From Candidatus Latescibacterota bacterium (GTDB lineage Bacteria > JAAXHH01 > JABIQT01), in assembly GCA_018667995.1 (NCBI GenBank), contig JABIQT010000156.1:1-5074 (forward strand): a DNA stretch of 5,074 bases. Reading direction: 5' to 3'. The translations under genes were made by a program, and so were the position numbers. Below are positions 1-5,074 of this stretch, in pieces (position 1 is the first letter of the stretch; every line of letters begins with the position of its first letter). A model generated the notes under the pieces. It worked only from the letters and a program-made list of their open reading frames with translations. It made no database searches and had not been told where the DNA came from.

Positions 1-8
1 CCAGACCT

Positions 9-386
9 ATGCGGATCATCGTCACCAATGCTTCGCTGGACCCCATCTACGAACAGATCATCGCACAGATAAAGTCTCAGATTCTGGGTGGGGAGCTGGC
101 AGCAGGCGACGCCTTGCCGTCCATTCGAAGCCTGGCCCGCGAGTTACGCATTAGTGTGACGACGACGAAACGAGCCTATGAGGAACTGGAACGCGAAGGG
201 TTCATCGATACGGTGGGGGGAAAGGGTTGCTTCGTCGCCTTTCAGAATAAGGAGTTTCTCAAGGAGCAGAAATTACGCGTCATCGAGGAGAAACTCAGTG
301 AAGCGATTGGCGAGGCACGACTGATAGGCATGAATGCCAGTGAACTGAGCGATCTGCTCAAACTGCTGTTCGAGGAGGAAGCCTGA
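9..386 (+). CDS. GntR-family transcriptional regulator, YtrA subfamily
   Basis: A 125-residue DNA-binding repressor, likely autoregulating the ABC operon it heads. Residues about 12-78 form the GntR winged helix-turn-helix: P-I-Y-E-Q-I at 12-17, the G-D-x-L-P-S-I-R-S-L-A block at 33-43, the recognition-helix region S-V-T-T-T-K-R-A-Y-E-E-L-E at 49-61, and the wing G-G-K-G-C-F-V at 70-76. The tail (about 80-124) is a short charged helical stretch suited to dimerisation. There is no FadR/HutC-type effector domain, which together with the length defines the YtrA subfamily. The frame is open upstream to the window edge, but the family usually begins about a dozen residues before P-I-Y-E-Q, so the ATG at 9 fits. 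The operator would lie upstream, outside the window. Its stop overlaps the ATPase start (TGATG). Cys74 in the wing sits where I recall Ser being usual in relatives. YtrA regulators next to ABC-2 exporters typically respond to envelope-active compounds; the inducer here is unknown. Confidence 0.95.
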   Translation: MRIIVTNASLDPIYEQIIAQIKSQILGGELAAGDALPSIRSLARELRISVTTTKRAYEELEREGFIDTVGGKGCFVAFQNKEFLKEQKLRVIEEKLSEAIGEARLIGMNASELSDLLKLLFEEEA

Positions 387-1276
387 TGAATACGACGGAT
401 GAGACGGATCAGATTCTGCAACTCCGCGATGTGCGGAAAACCTACAAGGAATTCGTGCTGGACGGTATCAATCTTACCGTCCCACGTGGACATATCCTGG
501 GACTGGTGGGTCCCAACGGCGCTGGAAAGACCACCACCATCAAGACACTCATGAACCTGATTCGTATGGATAGTGGCGATCTCTCCATTTTCGGCCTCGG
601 TTATGATACCCACGAGAAAGAGATCAAGAACCGCATCGGGTATGTCGGGGAGCAACAATATTTCTACGACAACAAGTCGGTGGATTGGACGGAGCGATTC
701 GTATCACAGTATTACAGCCGATGGGACGACACCGAGTTTGACGCGCTTCTTACCAGCTTCGACATCAGCCGAACGAAGAAGGTCCGTGAACTGTCAAGAG
801 GCATGCGCGTCAAGCTGGCCCTGGCCATAGCCTTGTCCCACAATGCGGAGCTGATCATCCTGGATGAGCCGACGGCGGGACTGGATCCCATCGTCCGCCG
901 TGAGGTACTGGAACTGCTGATGCGGGTGACTGACGACGAGTCGCGGTCGGTTGTGATTTCGTCACACATAACCGATGATATTACGAGGATCTCGGACTAC
1001 ATCGCCTTCATGATAAACGGTAAGATCCGCATGCACAGCGAGAAGGACGAGTTACTGTCCAATTGGAAGCTCATCCATTACAAATCCGGAACACTCGACG
1101 CGGAGATGATCTCCTCATTCTCGCACATACAGGATCATCAGTTTGGCAGCTCGGGCGTCACCCGCAATTACCTCGAAATCCGCGATCAACTCACGACGGG
1201 CATGGCAACGGAAGATGTCAAGGTCGAGAACATATCTCTGGACGACATTCTCATCTCCCTGGTTGAGGACAAGTAA
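386..1276 (+). CDS. ABC-2 type transporter ATP-binding protein (YtrB/CcmA-like)
   Basis: A 296-residue cytoplasmic ATPase that powers the membrane subunits encoded downstream. All nucleotide-binding motifs are intact: Walker A G-P-N-G-A-G-K-T-T at 42-50, Q-loop region E-Q-Q at 89-91, a non-canonical signature L-S-R-G-M at 136-140 (the LSKGM-like form common in ABC-2 exporters of this type), Walker B L-I-I-L-D-E-P at 156-162 with catalytic Glu161, D-loop G-L-D at 165-167 and switch His194. Residues about 215-296 form a C-terminal extension without a recognised motif, usual for the YtrB/CcmA group. The start is fixed by the GGAGG at 374-378, seven bases before the ATG, and by the one-base overlap with the regulator, which implies translational coupling. 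It is the only ATPase in the window, so it probably acts as a homodimer serving all three permeases. No second ATPase corresponding to B. subtilis YtrE is present. Confidence 0.97.
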   Translation: MNTTDETDQILQLRDVRKTYKEFVLDGINLTVPRGHILGLVGPNGAGKTTTIKTLMNLIRMDSGDLSIFGLGYDTHEKEIKNRIGYVGEQQYFYDNKSVDWTERFVSQYYSRWDDTEFDALLTSFDISRTKKVRELSRGMRVKLALAIALSHNAELIILDEPTAGLDPIVRREVLELLMRVTDDESRSVVISSHITDDITRISDYIAFMINGKIRMHSEKDELLSNWKLIHYKSGTLDAEMISSFSHIQDHQFGSSGVTRNYLEIRDQLTTGMATEDVKVENISLDDILISLVEDK

Positions 1277-1278
1277 TC

Positions 1279-1926
1279 ATGTTCGGACTGATGAAAAAGG
1301 ACCTACCCCTTAGTGCCTTGCAGAGCACGGTCATGCTTACCATGCTCTATGCGTACTGGTTTGCGACGTATGATCCAATCAATACCGTCATGACCATAGT
1401 AACCGGCGGCTATGTTTTCGCATTGATCACGAATCTGATGCTCTTCAATGAATCGCAGGAAGACAAATACCACGGGTACGATTTCATGAAGAGTCTGCCT
1501 ATCTCTATCCGTGAGATCGTGATCGCAAAATTCACACTGCCGCTTCTACTAACTGCTTTTCTGGTGTTATTCAATGGAATCGCGCTCTCCTTTCTTCCCG
1601 GAAGCACGGAGAGTCTGGCATCGGCCCGCATATACGTGCTTGTGGTCGGTGTGCTTGGACTGCTCTGCGTGGGTCTCGGGTATGTGGGGGCCTTTACGGT
1701 CGGGTTCACCGTATCCATCAAGATCGCGCTCGTGGTGCTCATGATTCTCGTTTTCTCGCTGCCCGTCGTGCTCATGGAATGGTATCTCACGGACGACGAC
1801 CTGACCGGGTTTCAGACTACGGTGCTGGAAGCCAATTGGTTGTACTTCGTCCTTGCAGGTATGGTGGTATACGCCGGCCTGATGGTCACGTCCATCCGCC
1901 TCCAGCAGGCCCGATTGACCCCATAG
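1279..1926 (+). CDS. ABC-2 type permease A (first of three paralogues)
   Basis: A 215-residue inner-membrane protein with about six hydrophobic helices (roughly 13-31, 34-56, 86-107, 117-141, 146-167 and 187-207), resembling the small ABC-2 permease family (ABC2_membrane_5-like; assigned by pattern, not by search). The N-terminus carries K-K-D at 6-8. The cytoplasmic loop after helix 2 (58-85) contains E-D-K-Y-H-G-Y, then L-P-I-S-I-R-E-I-V and A-K-F, shared with the other two permeases. VG-x4-GF lies at 136-143. It starts two bases after the ATPase stop, with GAGG at 1265-1268. The family forms the membrane path of ABC-2 exporters together with a separate ATPase; the substrate is unknown. Its amber stop is in the same frame as the following 54-codon gene with no other stop between them. 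Confidence 0.9.
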   Translation: MFGLMKKDLPLSALQSTVMLTMLYAYWFATYDPINTVMTIVTGGYVFALITNLMLFNESQEDKYHGYDFMKSLPISIREIVIAKFTLPLLLTAFLVLFNGIALSFLPGSTESLASARIYVLVVGVLGLLCVGLGYVGAFTVGFTVSIKIALVVLMILVFSLPVVLMEWYLTDDDLTGFQTTVLEANWLYFVLAGMVVYAGLMVTSIRLQQARLTP

Positions 1927-1929
1927 GTT

Positions 1930-1938
1930 CGAAAGGAG
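1930..1938 (+). promoter_or_regulatory. Strong ribosome-binding site of the 54-codon gene
   Basis: CGAAAGGAG, with the anti-16S core AAAGGAG at 1932-1938, six bases before the ATG at 1945. The identical nine bases precede the other small gene at 3475-3483. The site is the main evidence that the short open frame is translated. Confidence 0.75.
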
Positions 1939-1944
1939 CATATC

Positions 1945-2109
1945 ATGAAATGGTTCGACTCGCTGAAGACGGCCACAAGAGTATTCCTCACGCTGGGCAC
2001 CATATGGATGGTGATGGGGCTGGCATACGACGATTATGAGCTGAAGCTGTTCGGGGTGATTTTTCTACTCTCAGGTGTAGTCTCATTGGTAACGGCGCGC
2101 CGCGCCTGA
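1945..2109 (+). CDS. Small two-helix membrane protein, 54 residues, unknown function
   Basis: I do not recognise this protein. The frame begins M-K-W-F-D-S-L-K and ends T-A-R-R-A. Two hydrophobic segments, about 12-27 and 36-50, are separated by an acidic hairpin A-Y-D-D-Y-E-L-K (27-34). The positive ends (K2, K8, R12 and R52-R53) would stay in the cytoplasm, leaving the acidic turn outside. It is supported as a real gene by an excellent Shine-Dalgarno sequence six bases upstream, its position 18 bases after permease A and 31 bases before permease B, the same strand as the operon, and protein-like hydrophobicity across its whole length. It could be an accessory subunit or regulator of the transporter, or a general small membrane protein. 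It does not carry the K-K-D start or the E-D-K loop of the permeases, so it is not an obvious permease fragment. Confidence 0.75.
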   Translation: MKWFDSLKTATRVFLTLGTIWMVMGLAYDDYELKLFGVIFLLSGVVSLVTARRA

Positions 2110-2140
2110 GTCCGGTACAATCTCTAAACGAGGATCCCTC

Positions 2141-2791
2141 ATGCTGGGAGTATTGAAGAAGGACGCCTACACTTACCTGCTACTTATGCTGATCCTGTCC
2201 GCATTCACAGGGCTGACACTCAGCATGGACGGCATGGATCGGGGTGCCGTGATGCTGATGGGCACCATGTCGCTGATCCTGGTCCTGGGAGCCACGTCCA
2301 TCAGTGAGCAGAACGAGGACAAGATGGGCGGATATCGACTGCTCGGCACCTTGCCGATCACCGTATGGGAGTTGGTGTCGGCCAAGTTTCTGTTGGCCTT
2401 CGTTTTCGGGATCCTGAACCTTAGTGTGGGAATGGCCTTGATTCATCGGCTCGCCCCCTCATCCGAGTTTCTGATATTGGCACGCTTCTACCTCTGGGCG
2501 TGCACGTTTGTGGGTCTCACTCTGGCTGGATTGGTGTTTGTCGGGGTATTCTACGGCGGATTCGGCAAATTCCTCAGACTGGCTATGCGCACGCTGCCCG
2601 CGATTGTGGTCATCATCCCGATTATCGTACGCAGATTTTTCTGGGAAGACATCGTGGCCATCCCGATCTCAAGCATGGTTACGATGGCAGACTCCGTGCA
2701 TTGGGGGATTCTCATGATCTTCGGTACCATGATTTACGGGTGTCTCCTCCTTCTGGCTGTCTGGACAAAGAAGAACTACGCCGTCGCATAA
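2141..2791 (+). CDS. ABC-2 type permease B (second, more divergent paralogue)
   Basis: A 216-residue integral membrane protein with about six helices (roughly 10-28, 34-54, 82-101, 111-137, 150-163 and 190-211). It shares K-K-D at 6-8, the loop block at 56-83 (E-Q-N-E-D-K, G-G-Y, L-P-I-T, A-K-F) and VG-x4-GF at 134-141 with permeases A and C. It is the odd member: Y-H of D-K-Y-H-G-Y is M-G, and the S-I-R-E segment is T-V-W-E. Both shared motifs sit two residues earlier than in A and C, implying a two-residue length difference before the loop. The ATG is chosen for GAGGA at 2130-2134, six bases upstream. Likely role: membrane-spanning partner of the ATPase, perhaps pairing with permease A or C to make a heterodimeric channel; substrate unknown. 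Confidence 0.9.
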   Translation: MLGVLKKDAYTYLLLMLILSAFTGLTLSMDGMDRGAVMLMGTMSLILVLGATSISEQNEDKMGGYRLLGTLPITVWELVSAKFLLAFVFGILNLSVGMALIHRLAPSSEFLILARFYLWACTFVGLTLAGLVFVGVFYGGFGKFLRLAMRTLPAIVVIIPIIVRRFFWEDIVAIPISSMVTMADSVHWGILMIFGTMIYGCLLLLAVWTKKNYAVA

Positions 2792-2804
2792 CCGGGGCCA
2801 TGTC

Positions 2805-3458
2805 ATGATCGCATTAATCAAGAAGGATCTATTCCAGGCGACCATTACGGGCCTCATACTCGTCCCGGTCCTCTCTATTTATTGGCTATGGTCCGATGCC
2901 GTCCTGGATCCCACAATCGTTATTCTGATGAGCGCACTGATCCACGTGATCCCGTTGACCGCCCTATTGAAAATTGAGCAGGAGGAGGACAAGTATCATG
3001 GTTACGAGTTCTTGCGAGCATTGCCGCTCTCCATACGTGAGATCGTAAGAGCGAAGTTCCTGCTCACCGGCGCCAATGTCCTGGGACTCACCATATACGG
3101 TTTCCTGTTCTTGATAGTAATGGACGAACCGCCTGTATGGTTTGATGAGGGGTGCAACTTCCTGATTACTAGTGCTTGTACCAGTCTGGCATTGCTGGGG
3201 CTGATCCATGTAGGGATTTGCCAATTTGGATTCACCCCATTCATCAGGTACTTGATGGCGGCACTGCTAACCCTTGGCATCCTGCCACAGATCATCTTTT
3301 TCAATCTCAGCTCTCAGTGGAACGCGCCGGGCCCGATGGACCTGGTCATTCTTCTTGGTTCCTTTGATCCGTGGATCGCAGGAACTCTTGGTCTTGCCCT
3401 CTATGCGCTGTTAATGGTTTCGACTACGGCTGTAAGAACACGCGCGAACAGCAGCTGA
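2805..3458 (+). CDS. ABC-2 type permease C (third paralogue, closest to A)
   Basis: A 217-residue inner-membrane protein with about six helices. K-K-D lies at 6-8, the loop block at 58-85 (E-E-D-K-Y-H-G-Y, L-P-L-S-I-R-E-I-V, A-K-F) and VG-x4-GF at 136-143. These coincide exactly in residue number with permease A, so the two align without gaps over at least residues 1-143. I count 20 of 28 identical residues in the loop block against A, and 15 of 28 against B. The gene starts 13 bases after permease B. The ATG at 2805 is the only workable start nearby, because an ATG at 2800 runs into a stop after one codon. The Shine-Dalgarno sequence is weak (GGGG at 2794-2797), so translation may depend on coupling to the gene before. 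Predicted membrane subunit of the same exporter; substrate unknown. Confidence 0.9.
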   Translation: MIALIKKDLFQATITGLILVPVLSIYWLWSDAVLDPTIVILMSALIHVIPLTALLKIEQEEDKYHGYEFLRALPLSIREIVRAKFLLTGANVLGLTIYGFLFLIVMDEPPVWFDEGCNFLITSACTSLALLGLIHVGICQFGFTPFIRYLMAALLTLGILPQIIFFNLSSQWNAPGPMDLVILLGSFDPWIAGTLGLALYALLMVSTTAVRTRANSS

Positions 3459-3474
3459 GGTTTTCACCCAACCC

Positions 3475-3483
3475 CGAAAGGAG
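3475..3483 (+). promoter_or_regulatory. Strong ribosome-binding site of the 44-codon gene
   Basis: CGAAAGGAG, identical to the site at 1930-1938. The AAAGGAG core ends eight bases before the GTG at 3492, which favours GTG as the start. The next in-frame ATG lies inside the predicted helix and would be poorly placed. Confidence 0.7.
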
Positions 3484-3491
3484 ATACCATC

Positions 3492-3626
3492 GTGCTCATC
3501 GTCCCCCCCTTCATCCCCGGAAAACCGGGTCCAGGCAAACGGTCTTCTCTTATCTATACGATCCTCGCCCTGGTCCTGACACTGATGATGATGGCCGGCC
3601 TTTATGTGTTTTTCACAGCAAACTGA
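3492..3626 (+). CDS. Small single-helix membrane protein, 44 residues, GTG start, unknown function
   Basis: I do not recognise this protein. The N-terminal part is rich in Pro and Gly (P-P-F-I-P-G-K-P-G-P-G-K-R at 5-17) and is followed by one hydrophobic helix (about 20-42) with a triple Met at 32-34, ending F-T-A-N. The basic K-R just before the helix would hold the N-terminus in the cytoplasm, leaving almost nothing outside, so this looks like a membrane-anchored small protein rather than a secreted peptide. Support comes from the strong Shine-Dalgarno sequence, the operon position 33 bases after permease C, and the parallel with the other small gene. It may bind or regulate the transporter. 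The start codon is the least certain point: no ATG is available at the right distance. Confidence 0.6.
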   Translation: MLIVPPFIPGKPGPGKRSSLIYTILALVLTLMMMAGLYVFFTAN

Positions 3627-3794
3627 GAACTGATTCGATCGGTCGGTGATGCCACCGCCCGGTCGGATTGAGCCAATATCATGATACCACAACTGATGCC
3701 CCGGCAATTGCAGTCTCAATCGCTATCTTCCTTACCTCCCACGGTGATTCAGTTTTTACTGTTCCTTCATACGGTTTGATCTATATTCCCTGAC
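3627..3794 (+). promoter_or_regulatory. Intergenic spacer, presumed promoter region of the outer-membrane protein gene
   Basis: This is the only gap above 40 bases in the window and separates two functionally unrelated gene sets, so a promoter for the downstream gene is expected here. Candidate elements are a TATATT at 3782-3787, without a well-spaced -35 box, and TACGGTTTG at 3770-3778, which is one base longer than the TAnnTTTG element of Bacteroidota promoters. If TATATT is the -10 box, transcription would begin near 3794, leaving a 45-base leader before the ATG at 3840. A 7-base direct repeat CGGTCGG lies at 3640-3646 and 3660-3666. No RNA gene was seen. Confidence 0.35.
3641..3660 (+). 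terminator. Imperfect hairpin after the ABC operon, weak terminator candidate
   Basis: CGGTG (3644-3648) pairs with CACCG (3653-3657) around the loop ATGC. Two more G-C pairs extend the stem past one T-C mismatch. It lies 14 bases after the last operon stop, where a terminator is expected, but no T-run follows, so intrinsic termination is doubtful. It could instead stabilise the mRNA 3' end. Confidence 0.3.
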
Positions 3795-5015
3795 ATGTTC
3801 CCCTTTAAACATATCGAACGACCTGAATGCCGGACGGCGATGCGTATCCTGTTACTCTTTCTTCTTGTGCCTTCCATCCTAGCCACGGCTCCTGATTTGC
3901 ATGCCCAGCAGGAAGAATCGGACTTGAGGATATTCGGGTATTTCCAATCGTCCTTCCAACATTGGACCAAGGAGTCAGGTATACCGGACGGCTTCCAGAC
4001 CGACCGGGCCAAGAACTTCTTTACCGCCCAGCAATTGAATCTCTTTCTTCAGAAGGACCTGGCAAAAAACTGGCGGTCCTTCGTTAACTTTGAAGCGTTG
4101 AATAATCTCTCTACGGGTAAGCAGTGGGGATCTTACAGCTTGGAGGAGGCCTGGGCACGCTACCGGTATGACGAGCGATTTAATCTGAAGCTGGGATTAC
4201 AGATACCGATTTTCAACCACCTGAACGAGATTAAAAATCGTACGCCTCTGCTACCATACGTGATCCGCCCGCTGGTCTACGAAGCATCTTTCGACGAATT
4301 CATCGCCGTCAGACAATTTACCCCGACCCACGCCTTTGTGCAGGCATACGGCTTTCTATCAGCTGGTGCCACGAAACTGGACTACGCCGTATACCTGGGG
4401 AACAGCCCGAATATCAACGGGAGTCCTGGCCTGGGCCCGACGGGAGTCGATACATCGGCGACGGTCATGGTTGGCGGACGGGTAGGACTGCGGCACAAAG
4501 AACTGAAGCTGGGTATTTCGGGCACATTCGATAAGACGAACATCCTCCAGGGGCTTCAGAGCTTCGCGTCCGTAGGGGGAGGAAAGGATCGTTTTCGCGA
4601 AATAAATCGATACCGATTGGGCGGGGACCTCTCGTATCACATAAGCGGCCTATCCCTGGAGAGTGAGTTTATCGTCCTTCGATATGATGACGGGGTTAGT
4701 GGTGTCAGCATAGACGGGGAGTTCATATATGGGACGCTCGGCTACAGCTTGAAGGATATGTGGTACCTCTATGGCGGCTATTGGTTCCTCGAGGAAGATG
4801 ATCTCCTAACTGATGCTGCGAGCCCAGGACAAATCTTCGGTGCCCTCGGAAAATCTGGCGTCATAAACGGTGGATTCTCATTCAGTCCAAACGAGCGCGT
4901 TACCTTCAAGGGACAGTTGGCACGCGTCGATTTCACCCGGGTTGTTCCTGCCATAAATCTGAAATTCCATTCACATTTCTATCACATCTCCACTGCCGTT
5001 TCGGTCTTTTTCTGA
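3795..5015 (+). CDS. Outer-membrane beta-barrel protein, porin-like
   Basis: Predicted outer-membrane channel or barrel protein, 406 residues from the first ATG. The ATG at 3840 (Met16) is the likelier start: it gives a standard Sec signal peptide M-R-I-L-L-L-F-L-L-V-P with probable cleavage after L-H-A (residue 37) before Q-Q-E-E, and a 391-residue precursor. The longer form would put a charged 15-residue extension before the signal peptide. The mature part is rich in alternating aromatic/polar strands (for example F-G-Y-F-Q-S-S-F at 48-55, and later Y-R-L-G-G-D-L-S-Y) with Gly/Asn/Asp turns, and ends A-V-S-V-F-F, a C-terminal aromatic strand of the kind recognised by the Bam complex. The general form resembles phosphate-selective or DcaP-like porins, but I cannot assign a family or substrate. 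It is separated from the ABC operon by 168 bases and followed at 10 bases by a lipoprotein-like gene, its likely partner. Confidence 0.8.
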   Translation: MFPFKHIERPECRTAMRILLLFLLVPSILATAPDLHAQQEESDLRIFGYFQSSFQHWTKESGIPDGFQTDRAKNFFTAQQLNLFLQKDLAKNWRSFVNFEALNNLSTGKQWGSYSLEEAWARYRYDERFNLKLGLQIPIFNHLNEIKNRTPLLPYVIRPLVYEASFDEFIAVRQFTPTHAFVQAYGFLSAGATKLDYAVYLGNSPNINGSPGLGPTGVDTSATVMVGGRVGLRHKELKLGISGTFDKTNILQGLQSFASVGGGKDRFREINRYRLGGDLSYHISGLSLESEFIVLRYDDGVSGVSIDGEFIYGTLGYSLKDMWYLYGGYWFLEEDDLLTDAASPGQIFGALGKSGVINGGFSFSPNERVTFKGQLARVDFTRVVPAINLKFHSHFYHISTAVSVFF

Positions 5016-5025
5016 TACCTATCTT

Positions 5026-5074
5026 ATGCGATATTTATTCCTTATATTGATTGCGTCGCTCTTCACATGCACCA
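5026..5074 (+). CDS. Start of a secreted, probably lipid-anchored protein (partial)
   Basis: Only 16 codons are visible before the window ends. They read M-R-Y-L-F-L-I-L-I-A, then S-L-F-T-C-T: a basic start, a hydrophobic core and a Cys at position 15 in an L-F-T-C context, a plausible but non-canonical lipobox. The gene begins ten bases after the barrel protein's stop and is probably co-transcribed with it. A barrel protein followed by a lipoprotein would suit a porin with a binding protein, or an outer-membrane assembly pair, but nothing in the visible part decides this. No Shine-Dalgarno sequence is evident upstream. Confidence 0.6.
   Translation, partial: MRYLFLILIASLFTCT

Noticed and set aside
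242-658. Long open frame on the minus strand across the regulator/ATPase junction
   Set aside because: It lies opposite two genes with intact family motifs, has no ribosome-binding site, and its translation shows no recognisable domain.
1567-1941. Minus-strand open frame opposite permease A
   Set aside because: His/Glu-rich low-complexity translation typical of the antisense of a hydrophobic coding sequence; permease A on the other strand is well supported.
1915-1944. TTGACC and CATATC at about 18 bases, resembling a promoter at the end of permease A
   Set aside because: The putative -10 box would overlap the spacer between the ribosome-binding site and the ATG, giving a transcript lacking its own strong Shine-Dalgarno sequence.
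2116-2121. TACAAT resembling a -10 box before permease B
   Set aside because: No -35 element at 16-18 bases; the nearest TTGGTA is 24 bases away. The operon is otherwise continuous.
3593-3600. GGCCGGCC palindrome in the 44-codon gene
   Set aside because: Eight-base palindromes are expected many times by chance in a window this size, and it falls within coding sequence with no other context.
3371-3649. 92-codon plus-strand frame overlapping the end of permease C and the 44-codon gene
   Set aside because: Arg/Pro-rich translation without hydrophobic or domain structure, no ribosome-binding site, and it conflicts with two better supported frames.
3681-3779. 32-codon plus-strand frame in the intergenic spacer
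   Set aside because: No Shine-Dalgarno sequence, Gln/Ser/Leu-rich composition without clear structure, and it overlaps the expected promoter of the barrel gene.
4359-4640. Minus-strand frame of 93 codons opposite the barrel protein
   Set aside because: No start signal and no recognisable domain; the sense strand encodes a coherent beta-barrel.
1-5074. CRISPR array, tRNA/rRNA, insertion sequence or phage attachment site
   Set aside because: No regularly spaced repeats, tRNA-like cloverleaf, transposase gene or terminal inverted repeats were seen on either strand.

Overview
The window reads as one strand (+) of a bacterial chromosome from a Gram-negative organism. The last full gene has a cleavable signal peptide and an aromatic C-terminus typical of an outer-membrane beta-barrel, and it is followed by the start of a probable lipoprotein. 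GC content is moderate by eye. Several genes carry clear Shine-Dalgarno sequences, which argues against the classical Bacteroidia. A deeper-branching Bacteroidota/Rhodothermota-like group or a neighbouring phylum would fit, but this is inference and the exact lineage cannot be settled from the sequence.

Region 1 (9-3626) looks like a single tightly packed operon. Its order is: a YtrA-type GntR repressor; an ABC-2 type ATPase (YtrB/CcmA-like); a six-helix permease (A); a 54-residue two-helix protein; a second permease (B); a third permease (C); and a 44-residue single-helix protein. Start and stop overlap by one base at the first junction, and the remaining gaps are 2 to 33 bases. The three permeases are homologous. 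All have Lys-Lys-Asp at residues 6-8, a shared cytoplasmic E-x-x-E-D-K...G-Y...L-P...E-x-V-x-A-K-F block, and a VG-x4-GF motif further on. They therefore look like a tandem triplication that shares one ATPase. The two small membrane-protein genes are easy to miss: one has 54 codons, and the other has 44 codons with a GTG start. Both are preceded by the same 9-base CGAAAGGAG, the best ribosome-binding sites in the window.

How the parts probably work together: the GntR protein, which has no large effector domain, represses the operon. In the best studied relatives (ytrABCDEF of Bacillus subtilis) such operons are induced by cell-wall-active peptide antibiotics. The ATPase would energise a membrane complex built from two or more of the permeases, with the small proteins as possible accessory subunits. 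The substrate cannot be read from the sequence.

Region 2 (3627-3794) is a 168-base spacer. It holds a small imperfect hairpin without a T-run, a 7-base direct repeat, and probably the promoter of the next gene. Region 3 (3795-5074) holds a beta-barrel outer-membrane protein of 391 or 406 residues and the first 16 codons of a secreted, probably lipid-anchored protein that runs off the window. These two genes look like a separate, unrelated unit. Their starts have no recognisable Shine-Dalgarno sequence.
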